Positions 1 through 6,745 of a DNA stretch of 6,905 nt are shown one piece after another (the stretch's first letter is position 1; the number at the start of each line of letters is the position of its first letter). The DNA lies in contig CAIJHZ010000050.1 of the NCBI GenBank assembly GCA_903820565.1, positions 1-6,905 on the forward strand. Direction: 5' to 3'. Origin of the DNA: an uncultured Actinomycetes bacterium. GTDB taxonomy: Bacteria; Actinomycetota; Actinomycetes; Nanopelagicales; Nanopelagicaceae. Both the position numbers and the translations under genes were made by a program. The notes beneath the pieces were generated by a model. That model did no database searches. It was not told the DNA's origin and was given only the letters and a program-made list of their open reading frames with translations.

Positions 1-1322
1 ATCTTGTACTTCTCAATCAGCAGTGGAATACCTTCAACACGGCGACGTGCATGGCCTATTGGGTACTCAACGGCGACCTCATCAAAGCTGCTGCCATCGT
101 TGAATTCAACTGTTACTGCGTTGGCAATAGAGCGCTTTTCTGGGTCGTGATAGTCGGCCGAATAGCCGGCATCTTCTACGCAGACAATCTTTTCACGCAG
201 CGCATCAATGCGCGGATCAGAGGCGATCGCATCTTCGTAATCTCGAGCAGTTAAACGACCAAAAATAAAAGGCACTGCAACCATGTACTGAATACAGTGA
301 TCGCGATCGGCTGGATTATTCAGCGGGCCTTTTTTATCAATAATACGGACACATGCCTCGTGGGTTCGAATTGTTACCTTCTTGATGTCATCTGCGCTCT
401 TGCCAACTTCTTGCATCTTTTTATAGATCGTCATCGCTGCTTCAACGGCTGTTTGAGAATGGAATTCGGCAGGGAAGGAAATCTTAAATAAAACATTCTC
501 CATTACATATGAACTGTATGGTCGTTGGAAAGTGAACGGTTGTCCCTTAAAGGAGACATCATAAAATCCCCACGTCTTTGCAGTCAGTGCAGATGGATAT
601 CCCATCTCACCAGTCTTGGCGATTAAAGCAAGGCGGACAGCGCGAGATGTTGCATCTCCTGCCGCCCACGATTTGCGTGATCCTGCATTTGGGTAATGGC
701 GATATGTGCGCAGAGACTGTCCATCAACCCAGGCGAGTGAAACAGCAGCCAAAGCTTGATCTCTGATTAACCCCATCATTTGTGCAACAACAGCAGTTGA
801 AGCAACCTTTACTAATATGACGTGATCAAGTCCCACCTTATTAAATGAATTTTCAAGTGCGATGCATCCCTGGATTTCGTGGGCTTTGATCATTGCAGTT
901 AGTACATCTTTGATTGTGAATTTTTTATCCGTCGTGCGAGACAACCAATCAGCTGTTGCAAGGATGCCGCCCAAGTTATCTGAAGGATGTCCCCACTCGG
1001 CAGCTAACCACGTGTCATTAAAATCTAACCATCTGATCATCGTGCCAATATTGAATGCGCCTTGAACCGGATCTAAAACATGTGTAGTGCCAGGGACTTT
1101 GACGCCGTTGGCAACTGTTAGTCCAGGAACAACTGGGCCTAAAAGCTTTCTACAGGCTTCATATTCCAGTGATTCCAGGCCACAGCCAATGGTGTCCATG
1201 AAGCTGTTCCATGCAGTTTGGTAAGCAACCGGGGATTTAACTTCATAGTTCAGTGCGTAATCGACAATGTCGACGATTACCTGATCGTATGGCTGGTTAC
1301 TTGCAACTACATGGCTCGACAT
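1..1322 (-). CDS. prpD: 2-methylcitrate dehydratase PrpD (3' end cut off by window edge)
   Basis: Member of the MmgE/PrpD family. It dehydrates 2-methylcitrate to 2-methyl-cis-aconitate in the cytosolic methylcitrate cycle, without an Fe-S cluster. Seen: an unbroken frame of 440 residues from ATG 1322-1320 to the left edge with no stop. Family-typical blocks are RWLDFNDTWLAAEWGHPSDN (residues 97-116), KAHEIQGC (147-153 region), FPAEFHSQTAVEAA (283-296), DHCIQYMVAVPF (341-352) and GHARRRVEGIP (423-433). E. coli PrpD is about 483 residues, so I infer that roughly 40-60 residues are missing. The start lies 3 nt after the prpC stop and gives an N-terminus of the expected length. No clear Shine-Dalgarno sequence precedes it, so translation is probably coupled to prpC. 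No frameshift was found on reading every codon of the left 600 bases. Confidence 0.96.
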   Translation of the reverse strand, partial: MSSHVVASNQPYDQVIVDIVDYALNYEVKSPVAYQTAWNSFMDTIGCGLESLEYEACRKLLGPVVPGLTVANGVKVPGTTHVLDPVQGAFNIGTMIRWLDFNDTWLAAEWGHPSDNLGGILATADWLSRTTDKKFTIKDVLTAMIKAHEIQGCIALENSFNKVGLDHVILVKVASTAVVAQMMGLIRDQALAAVSLAWVDGQSLRTYRHYPNAGSRKSWAAGDATSRAVRLALIAKTGEMGYPSALTAKTWGFYDVSFKGQPFTFQRPYSSYVMENVLFKISFPAEFHSQTAVEAAMTIYKKMQEVGKSADDIKKVTIRTHEACVRIIDKKGPLNNPADRDHCIQYMVAVPFIFGRLTARDYEDAIASDPRIDALREKIVCVEDAGYSADYHDPEKRSIANAVTVEFNDGSSFDEVAVEYPIGHARRRVEGIPLLIEKYK

Positions 1323-1325
1323 GTT

Positions 1326-2456
1326 TTAGCGCTTTTCTATTGAGACGAACGCCAAATCTTCCGGGCCCACATAGGTAGCCGTTGGGCGGATGATCTTTCC
1401 ATCATTGCGCTGCTCAATGACGTGAGCAGTCCACCCTGAAATACGCGCCATTACGAACAATGGAGTGAAGTAGTTAACTGGAATCTTCATAGAATCGTAT
1501 GCAACAGCTGAGAACCAGTCCACGTTAGGGAACATATTCTTAACTTCCCACATCACAGATTCGATGCGCTCTGCAACATCATACAAATTCTCTTTGCCAG
1601 CAGATACTGCAAGCTCTTTTGTGATTACTTTTACGATCTCATTACGAGGATCTGAGACTGTATAGACAGGGTGACCAAAGCCGATAACAACTTCTTTGGC
1701 ATCTACGCGCTTTCTAATGTCGACCTCTGCTTCATCAGCAGTTGCATATCGAAGTTGAATTTCTAGGGCAACCTCATTAGCGCCACCATGCTTTGGACCA
1801 CTGAGTGCTCCGATTGATCCTGTAACGCATGAGTAAATGTCTGCGCCTGTTCCTGCGATTACACGACCAGTAAATGTTGAAGCGTTAAATTCATGTTCTG
1901 CATAGAGAACAAGAGATGCATGCATAGCCTTTTCCCACAACGCTGATGGCTTTTCACCATGTAAAAGATGTAAGAAGTGGGCGCCAATTGAATCGTCATC
2001 TGTTTCTACTTCAATGCGCTTGCCGCTATTGGCAAAGTGATGCCAGTAACCAAGAAGTGAACCTGTCTTTGCCAGCATTGAATCTGCGATGTCGCGTGCC
2101 TCTGCTTCAGTGTGCTTTGCTGACTCCTGTGTGACCGCACCGAGTGCTGAAAAGCCTGTACGTAAAACATCCATCGCATGGGCAGTTGCTGGAAGTTGTT
2201 CCAAAACTGTTTTAACCTGAGGTGATAGCCCGCGTAGACCTTTGAGCTTTGCCTTGTAAGTATCTAGTTGCGCTTGGGTAGGTAGCGCTCCGTGCACTAA
2301 TAAGTGGGCAACCTCTTCGAACTGACAGTTAGCAGCTAAGTCCTTGATTGAGTATCCACGGTAGTGAAGATCAGCCCCACCGACGGCACTTAGCGCCGTG
2401 TTTCCTGCTGGAACACCCGAGAGTGCAACTGACTTTTTTACTTTGATTTCTTCCAT
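1326..2456 (-). CDS. prpC: 2-methylcitrate synthase PrpC
   Basis: Citrate-synthase-fold enzyme, 376 residues, condensing propionyl-CoA with oxaloacetate to 2-methylcitrate. The citrate synthase catalytic triad is recognisable: His223 in SGPKHGGANE (219-228), His262 in IGFGHPVYT (258-266) and Asp313 in PNVDWFSAV (310-318). LYAEHEFNAST (184-194) is also typical. The GFGHPVYT form, where housekeeping citrate synthases usually have GFGHRVYK, and the position between prpB and prpD favour 2-methylcitrate synthase over GltA. Many family members also accept acetyl-CoA, so side activity as a citrate synthase is possible. The ATG at 2456 lies 7 nt after the prpB stop. The region before it (GGGTAAAAAAATC) has only a weak Shine-Dalgarno match. 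The stop is TAA at 1328-1326. Confidence 0.96.
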   Translation of the reverse strand: MEEIKVKKSVALSGVPAGNTALSAVGGADLHYRGYSIKDLAANCQFEEVAHLLVHGALPTQAQLDTYKAKLKGLRGLSPQVKTVLEQLPATAHAMDVLRTGFSALGAVTQESAKHTEAEARDIADSMLAKTGSLLGYWHHFANSGKRIEVETDDDSIGAHFLHLLHGEKPSALWEKAMHASLVLYAEHEFNASTFTGRVIAGTGADIYSCVTGSIGALSGPKHGGANEVALEIQLRYATADEAEVDIRKRVDAKEVVIGFGHPVYTVSDPRNEIVKVITKELAVSAGKENLYDVAERIESVMWEVKNMFPNVDWFSAVAYDSMKIPVNYFTPLFVMARISGWTAHVIEQRNDGKIIRPTATYVGPEDLAFVSIEKR

Positions 2457-2463
2457 GATTTTT

Positions 2464-3351
2464 TTACCCGTTGTCTTTGCCTAGTGTTTGGTCAAGTGCT
2501 TTCTCGTACTCATAGTAATTAATAGCTTGGTATAACTCTTCGCGGGTCTGCATTGTGTCGATCACATTGGCCTGCGTGCCATCCCGACGAATGGAAGTGT
2601 AGACATTTTCGGCAGCCTTATTCATCGCTCTAAAGGCCGACAGTGGGTACAGGATCATTCCCACCCCGTTGGCAGCCAACTCATCACGAGAAAACAGCGG
2701 AGTCTTTCCAAATTCAGTGATGTTTGCCAGGATCGGCTTGGAAACAGCAGCTGAAATTGTGGCGTAATCTGACAAGTTTTCAATTGCTTCAGGGAAAACC
2801 AAATCTGCGCCAGCCTCAATGTAGGCATGAATACGATCAAGGGCTGATTCGATGCCTTCATTAGCAATCGCATCTGTGCGGGCCATGATTGAAAAGTTGT
2901 CATCAGTACGAGCATCGACCGCCGCCTTGATGCGATCAACCATTTCGCTCTTAGAAACAATTTCCTTATTAGGGCGATGACCACAGCGCTTTGCACCAAC
3001 CTGATCTTCGATATGCATTGCGGCCGCTCCAGCTTTGATCAGATCCTTTACTGTGCGGCCAATATTAAAAGCCGAAGTGCCAAACCCTGTATCTGCGTCA
3101 ACCAACAGCGGCGTATCGCAGACATTGGTAATTCGACGAACATCAGTTAACACATCTTCAAGTGTTGTGATTCCTAGATCTGGAATTCCCATTGATCCAG
3201 CTGCAACCCCGCCGCCTGATAAATAGATTGCGCGATATCCGGCACGTTTGGCGAGCAGAGCGTGATTAGCGTTGATTGTTCCAACAATTTGAAGTGGGGT
3301 TTCTTCAGCTAACGCCTTTTTAAAGGCAGCTCCTGCGCTAGTTACGCTCAC
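2464..3351 (-). CDS. prpB: 2-methylisocitrate lyase PrpB
   Basis: Isocitrate lyase/PEP mutase superfamily. It cleaves 2-methylisocitrate to pyruvate and succinate, the last step of the methylcitrate cycle. Seen (numbering from the GTG start): SGGG (45-48), the metal-binding VDADTGFG with Asp85 and Asp87, the active-site loop KRCGHRP (121-127) with Cys123, ARTDA, and LANITEFGKTP near residue 210. The whole chain closely resembles E. coli PrpB as I recall it, at 295 residues against 296. Start choice: the open frame begins with TTG at 3354, directly followed by GTG at 3351. GTG gives MSVTSAGAAF, which aligns without offset to the E. coli start MSLHSPGKAF, so GTG is preferred. No Shine-Dalgarno sequence is visible. 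The gene starts 13 nt after the ribH stop, which makes it the junction between the riboflavin and propionate genes. Confidence 0.96.
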   Translation of the reverse strand: MSVTSAGAAFKKALAEETPLQIVGTINANHALLAKRAGYRAIYLSGGGVAAGSMGIPDLGITTLEDVLTDVRRITNVCDTPLLVDADTGFGTSAFNIGRTVKDLIKAGAAAMHIEDQVGAKRCGHRPNKEIVSKSEMVDRIKAAVDARTDDNFSIMARTDAIANEGIESALDRIHAYIEAGADLVFPEAIENLSDYATISAAVSKPILANITEFGKTPLFSRDELAANGVGMILYPLSAFRAMNKAAENVYTSIRRDGTQANVIDTMQTREELYQAINYYEYEKALDQTLGKDNG

Positions 3352-3357
3352 CAAACG

Positions 3358-3363
3358 AGTCTA
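3358..3363 (-). promoter_or_regulatory. candidate -10 element for a leaderless prpB transcript
   Basis: The minus strand reads TAGACT here, matching the TAnnnT -10 pattern common in actinobacteria. Six nt (CGTTTG) separate it from the GTG start of prpB, so the GTG would fall at about +1. Such spacing is typical of leaderless genes and would explain the missing Shine-Dalgarno sequence. The -35 support is poor: the best match is TTGCGT at 3385-3380, with a 16-nt spacer and 3 of 6 matching bases, inside ribH. The hexamer is short and could occur by chance, so this is tentative. Confidence 0.3.
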
Positions 3364-3364
3364 T

Positions 3365-3829
3365 CTAGGCGTTCTTCAAACGCAAAAGTTCAAGTGCGGC
3401 AATTGCGCTGTCATAACCCTTGTCCTCTTTACTGCCAGCAATACCTGAGCGGGCAATGGCTTGGTCCAGATCGTTACACATTAAAACGCCATAACCGATT
3501 GGTTTTCCGTACTTAAGCGAAACATCAATAACCCCTTGCGTCACGCCTTGGCAGACATAATCAAAGTGAGGTGTCTCACCTTTCAAAACTAAGCCAACAG
3601 CAACCACTGCATCAAAGCCATTATCAAATGCGAACTGGGCGGCAAGCGGAATTTCAAAAGATCCAGGAACGAACTGAACTTCAACGGTGCCTACCTGTGC
3701 TTCTTTTAATGCACGTTGTGCTCCGGCAATTAAGTCATTACAAATATCTAGATGCCACGATGAGGAAATGATCGCAACCTTTGCCGCCGGAAGTGGCGTG
3801 ATACCGATGCGTGGTGCATGTCCTGCCAT
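3365..3829 (-). CDS. ribH: 6,7-dimethyl-8-ribityllumazine synthase RibH
   Basis: Lumazine synthase, 154 residues, a normal length. It joins 5-amino-6-ribitylamino-uracil with 3,4-dihydroxy-2-butanone 4-phosphate to make the substrate of riboflavin synthase, and family members assemble as pentamers or 60-mers. Motifs: ISSSWHLDICNDL (21-33; SSWH replaces the SRFN of many bacteria, a form I associate with actinobacteria), VPGSFEIPLA (54-63), KGETPHFDYVC (83-93) with the catalytic His88, YGVL (113-116) and KGYDSA (137-142). The ATG at 3829 follows the ribBA stop with no gap (TAAATG). A strong Shine-Dalgarno sequence, GAGGAGG (3843-3837), lies 7 nt upstream inside the ribBA tail. The stop is TAG at 3367-3365, and prpB follows 13 nt later. 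Confidence 0.97.
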   Translation of the reverse strand: MAGHAPRIGITPLPAAKVAIISSSWHLDICNDLIAGAQRALKEAQVGTVEVQFVPGSFEIPLAAQFAFDNGFDAVVAVGLVLKGETPHFDYVCQGVTQGVIDVSLKYGKPIGYGVLMCNDLDQAIARSGIAGSKEDKGYDSAIAALELLRLKNA

Positions 3830-5035
3830 TTACTTGCCTCCTCGTGAATGACCAAGTTTTTCTTCCTTGGTAGCTAGATACTTTTCATTAAATTTATTAC
3901 TGATAATGACAAGTGGTTGTTGCATGACTTCAAGGCCAGCATTTCGAAGTGCTGCAACTTTGTTGGGGTTGTTAGTTAAAATCACCAGATCTTGCAAGCC
4001 AAGTGCACGAACGATTGCCACTGCATCATTCCAGTCGCGAGCATCAATTTCATGGCCCAAATGCAGATTTGCATCAATGGTGTCCATACCTTGATCCTGT
4101 AGTTGATATGCCTTGATCTTTTCTGTTAGCCCAATACCGCGGCCTTCGTGATCGCGTAAGTAGATGATGTAGCCATGTCCATGTGCCTGAATCAGATTAA
4201 TTGATTGTTCTAACTGTTCTCCGCAATCACAGCGCTGTGAATGAACTACATCGCCGGTAAAGCACTCGCTATGAATACGCACCATCGGCATTGCGCCTGC
4301 ATCACCAAATGCGATCACTGCATGTTCGCGTTGACGAAGCCCTGGGAAAGTTGCGATTTTCCAGATGCCAGTGCGAAGAGGAAGTTGTGCCCATTCAAAT
4401 TTGAATTGTGGTGCCTCTGTTTTAGATGCAATTGGATTTGCCTGCACATAAGCCTTGATTTCATCAACAGAGACAACCGGAATTTGGTGCTCTGTGGCAA
4501 AGGTGATCAGTGATTGTCCGCGCGCCATCGAGCCATCATCATTGACGATTTCAGAAAGTAAGCACAGCGGTTGTGCGCCAACGATCTGCGATAGCGCAAC
4601 ACCAGCTTCTGTGTGTCCCCCTCTTGCGGCCAATCCCCCGTTATCTGCAATCAAAGGAAAAACATGTCCCGGGCGAATGAAATCTGCTGCAACAGATGAA
4701 GCATCAGCAAGTGCTCGCACTGTATTAGAACGCTCTTGGGCGCTAACACCAGTTGTAATCCCTGGCTTGTAATCAACACTGACTGTAAATGCCGTCTTTT
4801 TCGAATCTTGATTTTCTTCAACCATGAGCGGTAAATGCAACGTGCGGGCACGCTCTTGTGTCATTGCAACACATAAAATTCCAGTTGTATGGCGCACCAT
4901 AAAGGCAACCTTTTCTGCCGTAGCTTTTTCAGCCAAAATCATCAGATCGCCTTCATTTTCGCGATCAGCATCATCGGTAACAATAATCAGATCGCCATTT
5001 TTATAGGCATCTAGAGCCTTCTGGAGATTACTCAT
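3830..5035 (-). CDS. ribBA: bifunctional 3,4-dihydroxy-2-butanone 4-phosphate synthase / GTP cyclohydrolase II RibBA
   Basis: A 401-residue fusion that starts both arms of riboflavin synthesis. RibB half (about 1-200): DDADRENEGDL (21-31, the Mg/substrate acidic motif; many homologues have DDEDRENEGD), RHTTG (48-52), RPGHVFPL (121-128) and GGHTEAG (139-145). RibA half (about 205-401): HSECFTGDVVHSQRCDCGEQL (255-275) carrying the zinc cysteines C258, C269 and C271, then RDHEGRGIGL (294-303), Tyr310 in KAYQLQDQG, Arg333 in DARDW and LTNNPNK (353-359). Tyr310 and Arg333 match E. coli RibA Tyr105 and Arg128, so a full GTP cyclohydrolase II reaction is expected, not the altered product of homologues lacking that tyrosine. 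The usual LPT at the start of the RibA domain is LPL (218-220), a mild divergence. The start overlaps the ribE stop (TAATG), with GGAG 7 nt before the ATG. Confidence 0.97.
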   Translation of the reverse strand: MSNLQKALDAYKNGDLIIVTDDADRENEGDLMILAEKATAEKVAFMVRHTTGILCVAMTQERARTLHLPLMVEENQDSKKTAFTVSVDYKPGITTGVSAQERSNTVRALADASSVAADFIRPGHVFPLIADNGGLAARGGHTEAGVALSQIVGAQPLCLLSEIVNDDGSMARGQSLITFATEHQIPVVSVDEIKAYVQANPIASKTEAPQFKFEWAQLPLRTGIWKIATFPGLRQREHAVIAFGDAGAMPMVRIHSECFTGDVVHSQRCDCGEQLEQSINLIQAHGHGYIIYLRDHEGRGIGLTEKIKAYQLQDQGMDTIDANLHLGHEIDARDWNDAVAIVRALGLQDLVILTNNPNKVAALRNAGLEVMQQPLVIISNKFNEKYLATKEEKLGHSRGGK

Positions 5036-5637
5036 TATTTATCTCCTTTGGCGAGCAAACGTTCAACGTATTTGGCCAGTACATCTACTTCAACATTGAT
5101 TAGATCCCCTGGCAATAAAGTTGCAAGATTGGTTCGCTCCAGGGTTTCAGGAATTAGCCACACTGTAACCACATTGGTCTCATCGTTGATTTGGCCAACG
5201 GTGAGTGAAATACCATCTAAACAAATAGATCCTTGATTAACTATGTATTTGCTTAAATCTACCGGCACGGTGATATCAAACTGGGCCCACTTATTCCCTG
5301 GCATCAAAGAAACAACAGTTGCAACACCATCAACATGGCCCTGAACCATATGCCCACCCATACGGGCATTTAACTGAGCAGCCAATTCAAGATTAACTGG
5401 GCTGCCAACAAAGATTTGTGAAAGGGATGTAAGCGACAAAGTTTGAACCATGACATCTGCTGTAAAGGCGGTGCCATCTATTGATGTGGCAGTTAAGCAC
5501 ACACCATTTACCGCAACAGAATCACCTACTGAGATCTCTGAAATCAGCCCAGGTGCATTAATGGTAAAGACAGCAGATGTCTCACTCTTTTTGATGGCTG
5601 TGATTGAACCAAGTTCTGCAATAAGTCCGGTAAACAT
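5035..5637 (-). CDS. ribE: riboflavin synthase alpha subunit RibE
   Basis: Riboflavin synthase, 200 residues, which dismutates two lumazine molecules to riboflavin and the ribitylamino-uracil precursor; family members are trimers. The gene is called ribC in some species. It has the tandem lumazine-binding domains: repeat 1 (about 1-97) starts with MFTGLIAELG and holds VNGVCLTA (43-50) with Cys48. Repeat 2 (about 98-190) holds GGHMVQGHVDG (94-104), LDGISLTV (140-147) and LIPETLERTNL (161-171). The usual histidine of IPHTL is glutamate here, although I cannot say how rare that is. A GTG at 5640 would add one residue, but ATG 5637 gives the conserved MFTG start and is chosen. It overlaps the ribD stop by one base (TGATG). 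AGGA in the ribD tail is the likely ribosome site. Confidence 0.96.
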   Translation of the reverse strand: MFTGLIAELGSITAIKKSETSAVFTINAPGLISEISVGDSVAVNGVCLTATSIDGTAFTADVMVQTLSLTSLSQIFVGSPVNLELAAQLNARMGGHMVQGHVDGVATVVSLMPGNKWAQFDITVPVDLSKYIVNQGSICLDGISLTVGQINDETNVVTVWLIPETLERTNLATLLPGDLINVEVDVLAKYVERLLAKGDK

Positions 5638-6650
5638 CACTCACCATTCCTAATGCGATACGCCGATTTAACATCGCCATCTAGGACCACGGTACTTAAG
5701 TGATCCATGCGCATTTGATCGGTAATCGTTGTTGGGTAATCAAAGGCAAAAAAGTGCTTGCCTGTACCCAAAAGCGTTGGTGCTTGGTACATGATTAATT
5801 CATCAAGCAAACAACCATCCAACATCGCGCTACCTAGCGTTGGGCCTGCTTCAACAAAGACATGATTAACGCCTAATTCATTGAGCTTTTCAACTAGAAC
5901 ATCAAGATCTTTACTTGCCACAACAACTGTGTCCGCTGCATTATCAAAGACCTTTGCAGCTGTTGGCAGGGTTTGCTCCCCACAAATAACACGGATTGGG
6001 TTGGCCCCATAACCAACAAAATCACCACGCGGAATCAAATGTGGATCATCTGCAATAACAGTATTGGTACCTACCAAAATCGCATCTGCCTGGCGACGCA
6101 ATACCTGCACATCGACCCGTGATGTTTCATTAGTAATCCACTTAGATGTGCCATCTGCCGCAGCAACTTTGCCATCAAGGGTTGCGGCAACCTTCCAGGA
6201 GAAAAATGGTCGCCCCTTTTTGATCTTCATCAGCCAAGCACGATTTGAAAATGCTGCATCTTCCTTTAGAACACCTTCGACAACAGTGATTCCAGCAGCC
6301 CGTAGTGCATCTGTTCCCCCATCTGCCACTGCGTTTGGATCTGCAACAGCAAAGACAACAGTTGTAATTCCTGCATCAATAATTGCTTGGACACATGGGC
6401 CTGTACTGCCAGTGTGATTACATGGCTCAAGAGTCACTACGATCATTGCGCCTACCGCCTTGTTTCCTGCAGCTTTAATTGCAACTACCTCTGCGTGATC
6501 GGCAGAATTAACACGATCATGAAAACCTTCGCCCACAACATTGCCGGCTGCATCAATAATGACTGCGCCAACAATTGGATTTGGAGCAGTTTTACCTAAA
6601 CCTTTTTCGGCAAGGGCAATGGCATGTTGCATCGCAACTGTGTGATCCAT
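5637..6650 (-). CDS. ribD: bifunctional diaminohydroxyphosphoribosylaminopyrimidine deaminase / 5-amino-6-(5-phosphoribosylamino)uracil reductase RibD
   Basis: A 337-residue two-domain enzyme carrying out steps two and three of the pyrimidine branch. The N-terminal cytidine-deaminase-like domain (about 1-140) has TAPNPIVGAV (21-30), the zinc/proton-shuttle motif HAEVVAI (52-58; His52, Glu54) and EPCNHTGSTGPC (75-86; Cys77 and Cys86 complete the zinc site). The C-terminal NADPH-dependent reductase domain (about 146-337) shows KVAATLDGKVA (153-163), SKWIT (169-173), VGTNTVIADDPHL (193-205) and VEAGPTLGSAML (266-277). The frame extends 21 codons further to 6713, but that part lies in the riboswitch expression platform and resembles no RibD. 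ATG 6650 gives the normal start MDHTVAMQHAIALA, with GGGGG (6663-6659) 8 nt upstream as ribosome site. It is the first gene of the operon and the direct target of the riboswitch. Confidence 0.96.
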   Translation of the reverse strand: MDHTVAMQHAIALAEKGLGKTAPNPIVGAVIIDAAGNVVGEGFHDRVNSADHAEVVAIKAAGNKAVGAMIVVTLEPCNHTGSTGPCVQAIIDAGITTVVFAVADPNAVADGGTDALRAAGITVVEGVLKEDAAFSNRAWLMKIKKGRPFFSWKVAATLDGKVAAADGTSKWITNETSRVDVQVLRRQADAILVGTNTVIADDPHLIPRGDFVGYGANPIRVICGEQTLPTAAKVFDNAADTVVVASKDLDVLVEKLNELGVNHVFVEAGPTLGSAMLDGCLLDELIMYQAPTLLGTGKHFFAFDYPTTITDQMRMDHLSTVVLDGDVKSAYRIRNGE

Positions 6651-6742
6651 ATGTAAATCCCCCGCTCTTTTTAGAGTTTCAAAGAGGCTTCCGGGGTGCG
6701 TGCAAGAAAGCACAAAGAAGGTAGGCGCAAGCCCACCCTTTG
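6651..6742 (-). promoter_or_regulatory. riboswitch expression platform: terminator-like hairpin and SD-sequestering hairpin
   Basis: Two features are visible in the 92 nt between aptamer and ribD. First, a hairpin at 6742-6713: CAAAG, GGTGGGC, loop TTGC, GCCTACC (one G-U pair), then TT and CTTTG. It is followed by T-rich sequence without a clean U run, so it could be a weak intrinsic terminator. Second, a hairpin at about 6696-6659. CCCC (6696-6693) pairs with four bases of the GGGGG (6663-6659) that serves as the ribD ribosome site, stabilised by an inner stem CTCTTT (6686-6681) with AAAGAG (6670-6665). CACCC (6698-6694) could instead pair with GGGTG (6738-6734), which would free the ribosome site and open the first hairpin. 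Translational control is favoured because of the sequestered ribosome site. Which structure FMN stabilises is inference. Confidence 0.6.
6713..6742 (-). terminator. possible intrinsic (attenuator) terminator hairpin in the rib leader
   Basis: A GC-rich stem GGTGGGC / GCCTACC (7 pairs, one wobble) has a TTGC loop. It is extended by CAAAG / CTTTG across a two-base bulge. The downstream sequence TTCTTTGTGCTTTCTT is rich in T but interrupted, so termination efficiency is uncertain. The hairpin sits immediately 3' of the aptamer closing stem, the usual place for a transcriptional expression platform. It may instead be a structural spacer. Confidence 0.35.
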
Positions 6743-6745
6743 TTG

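Noticed and set aside
51..1065. Several 60-70 residue plus-strand frames in the left kilobase, which could suggest a gene-poor region.
   Set aside because: The stretch is fully covered by prpD on the minus strand, read without interruption to the window edge.
1326..2456. Annotation as ordinary citrate synthase (GltA).
   Set aside because: The GFGHPVYT motif and the position between prpB and prpD point to 2-methylcitrate synthase; side activity with acetyl-CoA is not excluded.
2655..2999. A 114-residue minus-strand open frame inside prpB.
   Set aside because: It is in another frame of prpB, which has intact catalytic motifs across the same stretch. The product resembles nothing and is a shadow.
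3352..3364. A transcription terminator between ribH and prpB.
   Set aside because: The gap is only 13 nt, and I see no inverted repeat followed by a T run in it or in the neighbouring coding ends.
4241..4772. Plus-strand open frames of 90 and 105 residues opposite ribBA.
   Set aside because: They are antisense to highly conserved RibBA motifs, have no recognisable product and show no ribosome site. Such shadows are expected from codon bias.
6064..6417. A 117-residue plus-strand open frame opposite ribD.
   Set aside because: It is antisense to the conserved deaminase and reductase motifs of RibD and resembles no known protein.
6651..6713. A 21-codon N-terminal extension of ribD (start at 6713).
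   Set aside because: The added residues lie in the riboswitch expression platform and resemble no RibD. ATG 6650 has a spaced ribosome site and gives the family-typical N-terminus.
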